Source: Apostichopus japonicus (Eukaryota > Echinodermata > Holothuroidea > Aspidochirotida > Stichopodidae). Taken from it: a stretch of 64,000 nt of DNA. The notes under the pieces are model-generated. The model saw only the letters and a program-made list of their open reading frames with translations, was not told where the DNA came from and ran no database searches. Shown here piece by piece: positions 27,017-40,986 of the stretch. The position numbers were made by a program, and so were the translations under genes. How positions within the stretch are numbered: the first letter of the stretch is position 1; each line of letters opens with the position of its first letter. Location of the stretch: positions 3,945,501 through 4,009,500 of the forward strand of contig NC_092572.1 of assembly GCF_037975245.1 (NCBI RefSeq). The letters are read 5' to 3'.

Positions 27017-27165
27017 AGCCTATACTCATAGCTGGTATACAGCAGCTACTGTACATGTCCCACAACCGTGCATCAGTAATTACTACTTTGTGTTCGTAAC
27101 ACGTACGGTAACATGTGTTACGGGACATGAACAGTAGCTACTGTACCAGCTAGGCCTATGAGTAT
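27017..27165. repeat. Imperfect 150-bp inverted repeat
   Basis: The left arm 27022-27060 (tactcatagctgg ... agctactgtacatgtcc) is mirrored by the right arm 27122-27163 (gggacatgaacagtagcta ... cctatgagta). The spacer is about 60 bp. It could be a small fold-back transposon; no clear target duplication. Confidence 0.65.
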
Positions 27166-29100
27166 CCACACATGATCCTTGCAGAAGCACAAACTTTCCT
27201 ATATGGTTTGGTACAGACTAATGCAGGATAACTCGAACAGAGCTTAATTGTTGTTTTTCTGACAGAGATAACTTTCACTTGCATCTGTTAGACCATATAT
27301 AAGACTTATGTATTTGAGCAGGCGCTGATCCATGTGGTTAGGAGATGTAACCCCCTCCCACCCCCTCCTCCCACTGGAGACTTAATTTATAGCCTGTTGT
27401 GGGTGGGCGGGGAGGGTGGGAGGACCCCCCAGATATCCCTAAGTGGGAGTCGGCTTGAACGATTTCACGGCCATATCCCTCCTCCGTTTCCTATCTTGAC
27501 ATTCATTCCAGCAAAATTCACAAATGACACCCAAAGGCATATTTTACTTTTATATTTTCCGTCTTCATGCAATAACAGTCCCGTGTGAATAATCATAAGT
27601 TTGATTTATGAATATTTAAAAGGCCGTGATGAAAGTTTCTATTACTATAAATTTGGACATATTAACAGTACTGTGCAACTAACACGTTTTGAAAAAGAGC
27701 TTTCTCCTTGCGTTATTACATTATTAAACGATTCCCTTTGGTACATTCACAAGATGGAAGGAATATTTTTTTGGTTGTTGTTAATTTCTGCCTACACAGA
27801 ACAGAGTCCCATGTGAATCCTGGTAAATATGACGACAGCGTGTTGAAAGGCACGCTCTCATAAACTATTACTGCATGCCGCAAATGATATTGGCCTTCGT
27901 AATTTCATGAACGTGACTTCCGTCAGTGATACCGGTATTCATTCACATTTATGCCTCCCCCTCCCCCACCCCATCCCCCACCCCACCCCCACTGTCTTTT
28001 ATTTATTTCTTGCTCTCCATCTTTCTTTCATTTATGATAGTGATTATACAATTTATCCAATTTATCCAATAAAACAACTTGGCGCTATATAAATCTAACT
28101 ATGTGTGTGTATGTAATTCATGCGTGCACGACGTGAGTCGCCATGGAAAGTTAACGCCAATTGAAATTAGTTGTTTCGTCCTTCGTAAGGAATTAAATTC
28201 CTAATTAGTTATTAATGGTTTAATTAAGACATGCCTAGCTCAAACAAACAAACAAACACAAATAATACCAACACAGACGAAAAACCTATTGCATGAATAT
28301 TTATAGCTCGCTATTTGAGTATGTTTTTCAAGTTGTATGTAAACCACACAGTCTGTTGTTAATCGAAATAGGATTAAAATTGATCACACTAGGACACATT
28401 TACGAGTTACTGTTCACCAAAACTAGCATCCTTCAGTGAGTATACGATAATTAGTCCATTAAATTCTGGGAAGAGGGATGAATCGTTATTCTCCTGACCG
28501 TAACTGATTTGTTATTGGTATTAAATCACAAACAAACAGGTTACCACGAACTGTGACAACTGTGTACTTCTCATCATTCTATGTGTATGCGTTTGAGCTA
28601 AAATTAACTCTAATAAGCTGCTCAGATAAAAAATAAATTCCCTTATGACGTCAGCTATCCATCCTGGTGGTGTATAACAAAAATATAGTCCTATATAATT
28701 GTTAATGATAATTCTGATTATCTATACATATGAATCAATACCTTTTTCTATAGGCTATACAAAGGTTTTATAATTTAATGTTTTGTTGCACATCGAACAA
28801 TGTTAAAAGCACCTGTTTGCAACGTTAAACTTGCGATTTGAGGTGACTTTTTTTAATTAACAAACTGATCGAAAAGGATTATCAAAGTAAAATTTATAAA
28901 GGTCACTGATTTGTTTGTTTTTCCCCCAAATATCAATATTAAACTAATGAGCAGGTAATGATTATAAATAAACGGCATACATAATTGTTTATTTTTTATC
29001 ACAAGAGAGGAAAAACAAACAAAATCAAGAAATTTTAAAATATGAGACTTTTAATTAAAATAATAGACTTTTATAATAACATTTAGTAAACTAACGGCAT
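27166..29100. other. Non-coding stretch, no gene recognised
   Basis: It includes a C/G-rich inverted patch at 27350-27430, a C-rich run at 27955-27990 and one TGACGTCA at 28646-28653. The words ggcgctatataaat near 28080 resemble a CR1/L2 LINE tail, but no coding part accompanies them. Confidence 0.4.
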
Positions 29101-29121
29101 ATATATGTATATATATATATA

Positions 29122-29199
<78 letters not shown>
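29101..29199. repeat. (TA)n/(TG)n compound microsatellite
   Basis: TA dinucleotides interrupted by a short gtgtgtgtgt block near 29123-29133. Confidence 0.95.
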
Positions 29200-29203
<4 letters not shown>

Positions 29204-31372
29204 AAACTCTAATATGAAATAAAAACAACACAATTGAAAGATTTTGTTCACAGAGCCAAAGCATACGGGTTTCTTTCCCGTTCATTATTTATTTATTTAT
29301 TTTTTGTTCTTGAGCTCATGTTACGTACACGTTCAAGATTCTGGTGATAAATACAAAAGAAATCTCGCTGTAGAACAAAAACTATCAAAAAAAGAAAGCA
29401 ATATACAGAGAGAAACAAGAAAAACCTTCCACTTTGTTGATGTGATCAGTTTGTATCCTGAGGTGGTTTACGTCTAACGCAGTTAATTACGAAAGCGGAA
29501 TAACTTTGATAGAAGCAAACAACCTTTTGGTTTTATTATTGCTTCCAAATTCGTCCAAATCTTCACTCGTTCTAATGTTGGCCTGATTGCTTGTATGTGG
29601 AAAGATTGTAAGCAGAGGTCTCAATCTCGTGGGAAATGATTCTTGAGATCTAAGCTCAGAGAAATATATCTTTCATTTTCCAACATTCAGTGCTATTGGG
29701 TAAAACTATTCATAATCTATGATTCACATTACCCTTTATAGATTCTCTCTGCGGGGTTCCAAACTCGAATGTGATATCGTCATTAGATGACGTATATTTG
29801 TTTCTGCGTCTGTTATTCCGTCAACAAATAGTGTATTGGTCTATGCTCCACTTCTATGAAGATATGACGCCATCAGCGAAAGATCAAAAATTTGAAAGGT
29901 TATCATTAAGTTCTTGCTCTTTCTAGCAGCCCCCCCCCCCCCCAATATTATCGTCATGCAAACTTAACGTTTAATTCCCCTGTAATATATACATACGTAT
30001 TGCCGCATAAATGTTTCACGTTTTAGCAAACTATCACTGTAAACTCCAATATAAATGAAATATATAATATACTTTCTTTCGTTTCAAATACCAGCAAGGC
30101 ATGCGACATAAATGAGGATTTTCATTTGGGCGAGGGGTTGGGGTGGGGTCAGGGTAGGGGCTTCATCTTCATTCAAATCATCATTGCGTACCATTTGTAC
30201 ATTTACGTATATGGTCTTTCCAAACTTGCAAGAAGAAAATGGAAAACTTCAATAACAAGCAAGAACCCGAATGAAAAGCAATATTTGAATAAGAATAAGC
30301 AAAGAACTTAATGCTCATAACTTATATTAGACCTTCTACTAGAGTTAATTGTATTTTACACTTGTAAGGAAAACATCAACGTGTGCAAAAATTCGTGGCA
30401 AGTTAAGGCCTCTTCTCTCATTTTTTTTTAACTGAATATATATATATATATATAGTAAATATAGTATATCAGCTTCCCCTATGTTTGACAAATGCAACCC
30501 AAAATAAAGCTTTAAAAGTAATTCTTGCAAAATTTGCAACTTAATTTAAAATTTGAACAGTACAGGTTTATCAAACCTACCAAAATATGGTTGCATTTGA
30601 TAACATATAAATTGGCCTACCTGCTCACAAGAAACTCTTTGACACAAACGGAGCATGCGGAAATTGAAAACATCAAAGACTATTGACTTATATGAAAGCG
30701 TATCTTGGATTAAATTTAAGCGAACACAGTGTTACATGATATTGTACGACGGGTTCTTTGTAAATTTCACTTTTTAATTTATTTTCAGCGATATGTCATC
30801 AATTTGGTTTCACTCATAATTAATTTAGATATTATACAGACCGTCATCTGGTCACTCATGCATTCTTAAATATTCTACGAAAGGTTAGTGCATTGTAGAA
30901 GCCTTCATCGTTAATAATATTATAAAATAATCATGTGCAAATTATTTTCAAAACATTTGGAGCGGTAAATTACACGGGGGGGGGGGTAGAGGGGGGTATT
31001 ATATTTAAGGGAGTCATTCGTTCTATAACTTGGCATATTATTGAACGTACTCAACCACAATGTTTTCTTTAACACCAAGCATGATGGCTATAGAATGAAG
31101 TAAAAGTCGTTTTACTCTCTCTATCGAAATCGTCTTCAAATACTGATATGTAGAATACTCTCATAATATATACTCATAGAATACATTCTTACTCAAGGGA
31201 TTCTTAATTTCCAAAATTTTAGTGTCTTTTTATTGGCCAAGACTAATATTTTGCGCAAATGGAAAAAGTGATCACCAAACGACACGGCGGTTTTATTATG
31301 ATTAATTTGTTACATAAGTTTATTTATTACATAAGATCGTTATTACACTCGAGGAGTGGATTACATAAGATT
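29200..31372. other. Non-coding stretch, no gene recognised
   Basis: AT-rich. Contains a poly-C run at 29930-29943, a short (TA)n at 30437-30454 and a poly-G run at 30977-30986. No frame with a known domain. Confidence 0.4.
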
Positions 31373-32075
31373 GATTGCGGCCACGGGCATATTATGTCGA
31401 ATTTGTCTGTATTGCCAATGGTTGGTTTACAGGGTTGCGGGGGTGTGACGGAGTGGGTGGGGAGGGAGGGGAGGGGGAGAGGGTGAATCGGCAAACTAAT
31501 ATTAATCATAATTGATCGACAAGTACTGAGCGAATTAATATTGTTAGATTAAGATTGATTGCGGCCACAGGCATATGTCGAATTTGTCCGTATTGCTAAT
31601 GGATTGTTTTACAGGGTTGCGGAGGTGTGACGTAGTGGGTGGGGAAGGAGGGGGAGAGGGTGAATCGGCAACCTTAAATCATAAATGATCGACAAGTACT
31701 GAGCGAATTAATATTGTTAGATTAAGATTGCTTGCGGCCATGGGCATATTATGTCGAATTTGTCCGTATTTCTAATGGATTGTTTTACATGGTTGCGGGG
31801 GTGTGACGGAGTGGGTGGGGAAGGAGGGGGAGAGGGTGAATCGGCAACCTTAAATCATAAATGATCGACAAGTACTGAGCGAATTAATATTGTAAGATTA
31901 AGATTGATGGCGGCCACAGGCATATTATGTCGAATTTGTCCGTATTGCTAATGGATTGTTTTACAGGGTTGCGGGGGTGTGACGGAGTGGGTGGGGAGGC
32001 AGGGGAGTGGGAGAGGGTGAATCGGCAAACTAATATTAATCATAAATGATCGACAAGTACTGAGCGAATTATTAC
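31373..32075. repeat. About 175-bp tandem repeat, four copies
   Basis: The word gcggccac (or a one-base variant) opens units at about 31377, 31561, 31734 and 31910, spacings 173-184 bp. Each has catattatgtcgaatttgtc, a G-rich gacggagtgggtggggag patch, gagggtgaatcggcaa and gatcgacaagtactgagcga. The last unit is followed by a short (TA)n at 32096-32115. Confidence 0.92.
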
Positions 32076-32681
32076 TGTTAGTAAAGATACGTGTATATAT
32101 ATATATATATATATACTACCATACAGTAAATATTAACACGTGTTTGCAATCCCAGTAATACTCGCAGCTTTGTAACCTTTACTTTTCCATAATTTTACTC
32201 CAAGCATAACCACTTCAATTTAATCAAACATTGTTAATACCACTTAATACATTTCCTGCATGCATGGCACTGCGCATATTGTGTATGCCAAGTTTATTTG
32301 AATTACATGTACCGGTAGTGTGTAGTGTAAGTAAAACCTGCATCTGGCGATAAAAGAGTGTATAGCTTAGAGCGATACACGTTACTTATAACAAGCTGTT
32401 ACTCACACTCTTGCGCATAACACATATTGTGTTTTTAATCTCTACGAGATGTTCAACCATTTTCGGTTTAAATTCCATCTCCTCTTCATTTTAACTATTT
32501 TACATCACAGTTAAGAAATCTCTACTGGAATGTTGATTGAAACTACCATATCCATGGCTGAATGATTCTTTCCTTAATTAAGAACTCTTTACGAGATTCT
32601 ACCTCTCTCTGACCTGGAAGATGTCCAGGTCAGGAAAATAAAGGGCGCTGACATCTCAAACTATAGACTGTGTCGTTCGTG

Positions 32682-33119
32682 TAATTAATAATAATAATAA
32701 CAATAATGGACATTTATAATGCGCCGGTATCCGTCAAAAAAGACGCTCATGGCGCAGTGACACTAACAGTGCGACAGCAAAACAAAAAACAGTAAACATA
32801 GTACAAGACAAAAATGCAAGCAAAAATGGGCAAAAGTGAACAGTTAATTAAACAGTTTTCATCAGATGAGTCTTGAGAGAGAGCGTTTAAAAGAAGCAAG
32901 AGATGGACTGTGTTGTACATGTTCTGGAAGGCTGTTCCACAGAGAAGGGGCAGCAGCAGCAAAAGCTCTTTTGCCCAATGAGCGATTTGAGCGATTTTCA
33001 CACAGAAGTAATTTATTGTGTGATCTCATGGAACTCCGATTTGCATGATATGGTTGCAGAAGTTCTGACAAGTAGAATGGCGAAGTTCTAACAAAAGAGC
33101 GATATGTGAAAATTAACAT
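32682..33119 (-). mobile_element. 5'-truncated CR1/L2-like LINE, decayed 3' end
   Basis: The minus frame 33119-32862 encodes the C-terminal tail of a CR1/L2-type ORF2 (YLSELLQPYHANRS, RAFAAAAPSLWNSLPEHV, SLASFKRSL), matching the same region of the LINE at 50.7 kb. A CT-repeat slippage after SFKRSL moves the KTHLMKTV end into another frame. The 3' tail has the family's GCGC...ATTATTATT style in reverse orientation (attaataataataataac from 32684). It lacks the reverse transcriptase core. Confidence 0.85.
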
Positions 33120-33384
33120 TTGAAAAATTAAGACTGTAAGATAGGACTACACGCCCTGTCTCTCTAACTTCATTGTTAGACACAGATTAAAATACTTAAA
33201 CCTACACAATGAACATATCCTCTGTTAGGACAAGACGTTTGGACATTCGTTGAATGTTAATACAACAAACAATTGTTCTTAAAATGGATTTACTGGTGGA
33301 TTAAAATCTATCCCTTTAAAAGGAGGAAAATAACCAATAAAAAAAGCCTGGGCACGAAAACCAAACGAATTATCTGATCCATTC
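33120..33384. other. Non-coding stretch, no gene recognised
   Basis: No coding or structured signal seen upstream of the truncated LINE. Confidence 0.3.
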
Positions 33385-33670
33385 TCAACCTCAGTCCAAT
33401 CTCAATCCCAGCCCACTCTCAACCCCATCAGCCTACACTTTCAACCTCAGTCCCCTCTCAACCCCAGTCCCCTCTCATCTCTAGTCCACTCTCAACCCAG
33501 TCCACTCACAACCCCATTCCACTCTCAACCCCAGTTCACTCTCAACCCCATCCCCTATCAACCCCAGTCCACTCTCAACCCTATAGCCCCTCTCAACTCC
33601 GATCCCCTATCACCCCAGTCCACTCACAACCCCATCCCCTAACAACCCCAGTCCACTTTAAACCCCATCC
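33385..33670. repeat. Degenerate ctcaaccccagtccact minisatellite
   Basis: About a dozen or more units of roughly 17-26 bp vary around ctcaaccccagtccact and ctcaaccccatcccct. Strongly C-rich on the plus strand. Confidence 0.85.
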
Positions 33671-35099
<1,429 letters not shown>

Positions 35100-36140
35100 T
35101 GATAAGTTTCATTGTTATTTCCTCTACATGCTATTGTTGTATTCCAGAACACGTAAGTGTTATTGTAATGTCCTTAATATGTTGCATTGCTGTGTCCCAC
35201 ACCATGGATGTGTTATTGTTGTATCCCACAACACGTAAGTTAATGTCCCTTTACACGTTGCATTGCTGTGTCCCACACCATGGATGTGTTATTGTTGTAT
35301 CCCACAAGACGTAAGTGTTATTGTAATGTCCCTTTACATGTTGCATTGCGTAAGTGTTATTGTAATGTCCCTATACATGTTACATTGCTGTGTCCCACAC
35401 CGTGGATGTGTTATTGTTTCATCCCACAAGACGTAAGTGTTATTGTAATGTCCCTTTACATGTTGCATTGCGTAAGTGTTATTGTAATGTCCCTATACAT
35501 GTTACATTGCTGTGTCCCACACCGTGGATGTGTTATTGTTGTATCTCACAACACGTAAGTGTTATTGTAATGTCCCTTTACATGTTGCATTGCGTAAGTG
35601 TTATTGTAATGTCCCTATACATGTTACATTGCTGTGTCCCACACCGTGGATGTGTTATTGTTTCATCCCACAAGACGTAAGTGTTATTGTAATGTCCCTT
35701 TACATGTTGCATTGCGTAAGTGTTATTGTAATGTCCCTATACATGTTACATTGCTGTGTCCCACACCGTGGATGTGTTATTGTTGTATCTCACAACACGT
35801 AAGTGTTATTGTAATGTCCCTTTACATGTTGCATTGCGTAAGTGTTATTGTAATGTCCCTATACATGTTACATTGCTGTGTCCCACACCGTGGATGTGTT
35901 ATTGTTGTATCTCACAACACGTAATTGTTATTGTAATGTCCCTATATACATGCTGCATTGCTGTGTCCTACAACACCATGGATGTGTTATTGTTGTATCT
36001 CACAACATGCCAGTGTTGTTGTAATGTCCTACGACAGGTAGATGTTGCATTGTTGGGTCCCACAAGATGGATGTGTTATTGTTGTATCCCACAACACATA
36101 TGTGTTATTGCTGTGTCCTACAACACGTTAGAGTTGTTAA
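35100..36140. repeat. 122-bp satellite-like tandem array with higher-order structure
   Basis: Units built of two related halves (gtaagtgttattgtaatgtc ... catgttgcattgc and ... catgttacattgctgtgtcc) recur with an exact 122-bp period from 35268 to about 35930, then decay to a single-half unit. Alternate units carry tttcatcccacaagac or ttgtatctcacaacac, so the longer period is 244 bp. Staggered Cys/Val-rich open frames of 96 codons every 122 nt are products of the array; the region has no start context or homology to support a protein. Confidence 0.93.
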
Positions 36141-38184
36141 TGATGCGACTTTGCAAACCTTTACCTAACGTTGATTGTATACATACGTACTAAAATGTGG
36201 GCAAAATATTCATGTATTTAAATAACTTTCATTAATATTTTTTCTGTTTTATAAGAAAAAATGCAACAAATCTAGTTACATCCTATAGACAAAATGTCGC
36301 TTATTCTTTTCAGCAATGGAAATCGAATTCAACAAAGAAAACGAGTCATGTCTCGACTATACTCGAACACTTTTAAGATTTCTTGACCCTTTCAAAATGA
36401 ATCATAAAATTTCATATTTCTGAGTGCTTTTTGCTCCAAAAGCCTTTAATAGTTGTCTTAAAAGTTTTATGATTACACACCGTTAAGTCAAGGGCTATAA
36501 GAAGAAGGCACCGATATTCTTGTTTGGTATTTTACACCCCAATAAATTTCGAAACCACTTAATGGAAACCTAGGCCGATATAGTTCTTCTTCTTTTTTTT
36601 TATTATTATTGCCGTTTTTCGAAAGACTAATTGGATTTTAACCAAAAGTGATTTGCTTTGTGAATTATTCGTCTTGAATTAACCTTTCTTCTATGCGAAA
36701 GGATAAATTTACAAACAAGTTCTGAAAGTGATAACTGTCACACGATATGCCGACAATTACAAACGTGTAAAAATTATCAGTTGCATATGCAAGCGAAATG
36801 AAATCACTAAAAGAACTTTTATTATTACGGAGGGTGGGGCGGAGAGGGGGGGTAAAGAAATCGAGGTAACTGTTACAGCTAATGGAATTTGAGGATGATA
36901 ATGTATAAGATAGTAATGAAATAAAACTTAAGCTTGTGAGGAAACAAAGCAATTCAAAGATGATATGATAAACTGAATTTTTTTTTTATGTTCTTTTGCC
37001 TTTCCTTAAATTTTCAATAATGGAAATCTAAACACAAACCTGTAGGCTATGCCTATAATGATAAACTGAAAATGATTCAAGTTATCGCGTCGAAAGTTTT
37101 GAGCAAATCTGCCCAAAATCTGCACCAAAGGAGTCACAACCCCAAACTATCACTGATCTTTATTATGTTAGGCTATATGTGTGGCATATTGCATACAAAG
37201 AACGACTGATGTCATTAATCTACTAAGCGACTGAACACAAGTCTATGCATTACCTTGTATCGCTGACCTAATGTCATCTCGTTGTAAACATCAGTCCGGC
37301 ATTTTGTTCGTATCAATAATTACGTTGGAATATAACTCCTGTCTCGTTTCATTATTACGAGGCCTTCTCAAGCGGGGATCGCCCCCGTATCAATATGGTT
37401 ATACATTTTGTGATGATTAACTGTCCTCAGTTTGTGAGATATCTCAACTTAAATGTCATGGCTATATAGGTTGTCATACTTACTTGGTAGCGTGTTAGCA
37501 TTGTTGACATAAAAAGTCACATCATCACGGCATGTTAGTAGTTTCAATGTTTTTAGATTCATTAACTTGCAAAAATCATCTCCCATGTCAGAAACTAAAC
37601 ATTGTACAAAGTGAGAGGGGGGGGGGTGGGAGGACTTAAAGCACATGTCACTTGATGACGTCATATTTAGACTTGATCAAGTCTTCGGCCTTGCGTGTGC
37701 CAAGGAATATTAAACTTGTAAGAAGGCGCAAATGGAAGAATATTTTTTCTATAGTTGATTAGGAAGTCGTTCATGACACTTTTCTCTATTATATTAGATT
37801 AATAATCGTGTTTGTGTTTGTGTTTCCTTTATAAGGTTACATTATTTTGTTCAATGAATTTGGAAGAAATTGATTGTTTACCAAGAACCGACTGTTAAAT
37901 GAGATACCAAGGTATCTGATACTGAATACATAATATGTTATATTTTATTTTAAGAAAATCGCAACAGAACATGAAATAAATGGGGCAAACACTTCAAAAG
38001 TTTTGCAAATATTTAAATGTAAACCATTACATTTTCTATAAAAAAACGCAAGCTTTTATGTAGATTAATTGTCGGATTAAAATGTATATAAACCTGTTTA
38101 TTGTTAGATCAGAATTTATTCAGTGATTGCCAGGTAGCCAAGAACAATGGCAGGTTGCACCTCATTGACCTAAAAAGGTTGTTT
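36141..38184. other. Non-coding stretch with one CRE/E-box pair
   Basis: No recognised gene. G-rich patch at 37615-37631. CACATG at 37642-37647 is followed 8 bp later by TGACGTCA at 37656-37663. Confidence 0.4.
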
Positions 38185-38435
38185 ATATAGTATATATATA
38201 ATATATATATATATAGTCTATATCTTTAAATAATCTATATATATAGTCTATACATAGTATATATATAGTCTTTATATAATCTATATAGTCTATATATGTA
38301 GTATATATATAAGCTATATATATATATAGTCTATATATAATCATAGTCTATATATAATCTATATGTAGTCTATATATAGTCTAGATATAATCTATATACA
38401 GTCTATATATAGTCTATATATAGTCTATATATTGT
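38185..38435. repeat. tatatagtc-based tandem repeat
   Basis: Irregular repetition of tatatatagtc, tatataatc and tatatgtagtc words across about 250 bp. Confidence 0.9.
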
Positions 38436-38559
38436 ATTCGTGTTTCAAGGGCAGATGTGGGTGTCAGACAAAAACAGACCGGGTATGAAATAATGACAGG
38501 TTAGGAGAATTATCATGCTACATCCAAACATAAGGCGTGTCCAATCTGTTACATATTCA

Positions 38560-38750
38560 TTCATTCTATCCAGCCACTCATTGATTGGTTGCTTTATTCA
38601 TGGAAGCATTCATTCTTTCACTCACTCCTTCACTCATTCATTCATTCATCATTCATTCCATTCGTTCGATCATTCATCCATCCATTCATCCATCCATCCA
38701 TCCATTTACCCATTCATTCATCCTTCCATCCATTCATCCATTTCCTTAGC
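38560..38750. repeat. (ATTC)n/(CATC)n microsatellite
   Basis: Tetranucleotide cattcattcatt and catccatccatt words. The Ser/His/Ile-rich frame at 38515-38778 comes from this repeat. Confidence 0.9.
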
Positions 38751-40542
38751 TATACTTCGGAATAATGATCAACACTGATTTAAAGTGTTATTATCAGTGG
38801 TTTTTGCAAACCTTATTTTCCATTAACAGCAACCCCATCCTTCCGATGAAGGTTGTTAAATGAAGCTCTCTGTAAGGTAATATCTAGGCAGTTAGTACGT
38901 ATGTTATAGCATCTTTACCGTAATTTCTGCTCCTGTAATGGCGTTTACAGTTCCCTGTAGATTTCTGAATTAAGTTTACCTTTGGGCGTATTCTCATATA
39001 TCCACACACCAATTCTTACGTTTGTCAATTTATGCTCATTTGCAGCTGAGATGTGCTAAGACAAGTCATTGGAATATTAATTGCATCATATTTCAGGAAA
39101 GTCTTTGATTGCTAAACGCTTCTTATTTACAGTTCGTGAAAAACAACCAATTTTGGGGTATTTGATTTGCAAGTTCGATGTGACTCTTATCATATGACAA
39201 ATGGCAGCTAGCGCTAGAGGCATCTGATAGCCAGAAACGTATTCCTTAAAGATTAAGAAGGATTAGCGAACTTGCAAGGTTGTTCACTCGCTCCAGAGAG
39301 AAACCAATTAATCATCAATGTTGTCTGTTTTTGACGTTTCTTGGGGCAAATCAGTCCTTCTATAAGCAGGATGTTTCTACATCACAGTTTCTACATCCGT
39401 GTTAATTTAATTTTAAGAAGTACTTTTTAAAGAGATATATTAGGTACGAACACCCCTATGGCGGATCAGGGATTCCTTGAAAGGGGTGGGCGGGTGGGCG
39501 GGGCGGGGGAGGGGGATGGGAAAAGTATCAGTTGATACCAAAATATAGCTGCGCTTCGATGAATAAGAAAACATCGGTTAAAGGTGAGGAATGCACGCGC
39601 TTGTACTATGTACTTTGTGGCAACAGCAGAGTTAGTGACGTCATTGTGGTCATTAAGCTATAAATCGATTATTTTTCTTTATTCTGATTTTATAAATCAT
39701 GTATCGACTGAAGGAGGTAATATTCTAACAAACAAGTTATCTATAGATGGAATTATTTGAAGAGAAAATTCAGCTTTTATTCATTCCAAAATGTATCACG
39801 TTTTCCATGACAAACTAGCAGTAATTTTATAAGGACGTAAATAACATCTGAAGATGAAGTTTTGTTGGGGTGTTTGTTTTTAGTGTTATTTCAGGAAATT
39901 TCTTACATTATACTGTGCATGCATAAATCAACCAGCCCCAGGTACTAAAGTGATTTTGACGCAGTTGTAGTAATAATCCCCGTATACTTCTATGAATTAT
40001 TTACAATATTACAACACACAAAAATACAAATTATTATTTGATGGATTTATGCTATATAATTAAATTATGTATATTCCAGATTTTCTACAACAAATAATCA
40101 CGCCATTGAATAATAATAATCGAAAAGTTTTCATGTAATTTTCTCTTGGATTTTTCAATCAACTTCAGCTCTCAGATTTGTATCTCTCAGCTTATGTTCG
40201 TTTTATCATCTGTGGGTTTTTTCAGGTTTATGATCATTTATGTTAAGAAATGAAATGAAATTTGGACTTTTTCTGAGATTTCCCTTTTTCGACAAGTCAC
40301 TGAAATGGAAGTTAAAAGGACTTTATCTACATATAAAGAAACAATACTGATTAAATCAGATAACTAATGATAAAACATATTAACTGATAATAAAACATAC
40401 CAACTAATAATACATGTAGAAGAGCTAAAAGGACACTACATACAAATTTGAAAGTAATAATACCATACCGGCCTTTTAGCTAAGATCATGTATAGCATTA
40501 TGTTCCCCTTGTATAGGGGAATCGTGATACACACCTGACGAT
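38751..40542. other. Non-coding stretch, no gene recognised
   Basis: A G-rich patch at 39482-39520 and TGACGTCA at 39636-39643 are the only notable sites. Confidence 0.4.
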
Positions 40543-40544
40543 TA

Positions 40545-40984
40545 TGGCAAGCCATGTGGGACAAACACCGCATAATATATCAGCGTATTAATTGGAATTT
40601 ATACGCGTATTAATTGGAATATATACGCGTATATATTATTAGCCAATCATGTGGCTTAAATATATCCGCATATTAATTCGAATATATACACGTATTAATT
40701 CGAATATATACACGTATTAATTCGAATATATACACGTATTAAATAAAATACATATGGGGATTAAATGCAATATATGCACGGATTAATTAGAATATACACG
40801 AAAACACATTTCCGCTCTTGCTGTGTACATATATCAACGATAAATATTTTTGCGGGCTCGCGAGATCGCTTCAAAAAGCGAAACTATACGCATGTACAAC
40901 ACATGTATATTCCAATTAATACGCGTATATATTCGAATTAATACGCGGATATATTATGCGGTGTTTGTCCCACATGGCTTGCCA
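40545..40984. mobile_element. 440-bp fold-back MITE with TA target duplication
   Basis: Ends TGGCAAGCCATGTGGGAC and its exact inverse GTCCCACATGGCTTGCCA, with the symmetry continuing inward through acaaacaccgcataatatat (about 37 bp perfect). The inner arms consist of 20-24 bp units of cgtattaattcgaatatata in both orientations. Flanking TA at 40543-40544 and 40985-40986 fits a TA-duplicating (Tc1/mariner-like) mechanism. The terminus itself contains the small palindrome ATGGCAAGCCAT. No transposase. Confidence 0.85.
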
Positions 40985-40986
40985 TA

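Noticed and set aside
28078-28095. LINE 3' tail (gcgctatataaat)
   Set aside because: The words match a CR1/L2 tail, but no neighbouring coding remnant or tail repeat was found; too short to call.
32747-33001. 84-codon minus frame as a separate gene
   Set aside because: It overlaps the decayed LINE in another frame and contains the slipped end of its ORF2, so it is a shadow of that element.
35268-36193. Series of Cys/Val-rich 96-145 codon frames
   Set aside because: They recur every 122 nt with the tandem repeat, and different frames are read in successive units. No homology or start context supports coding.
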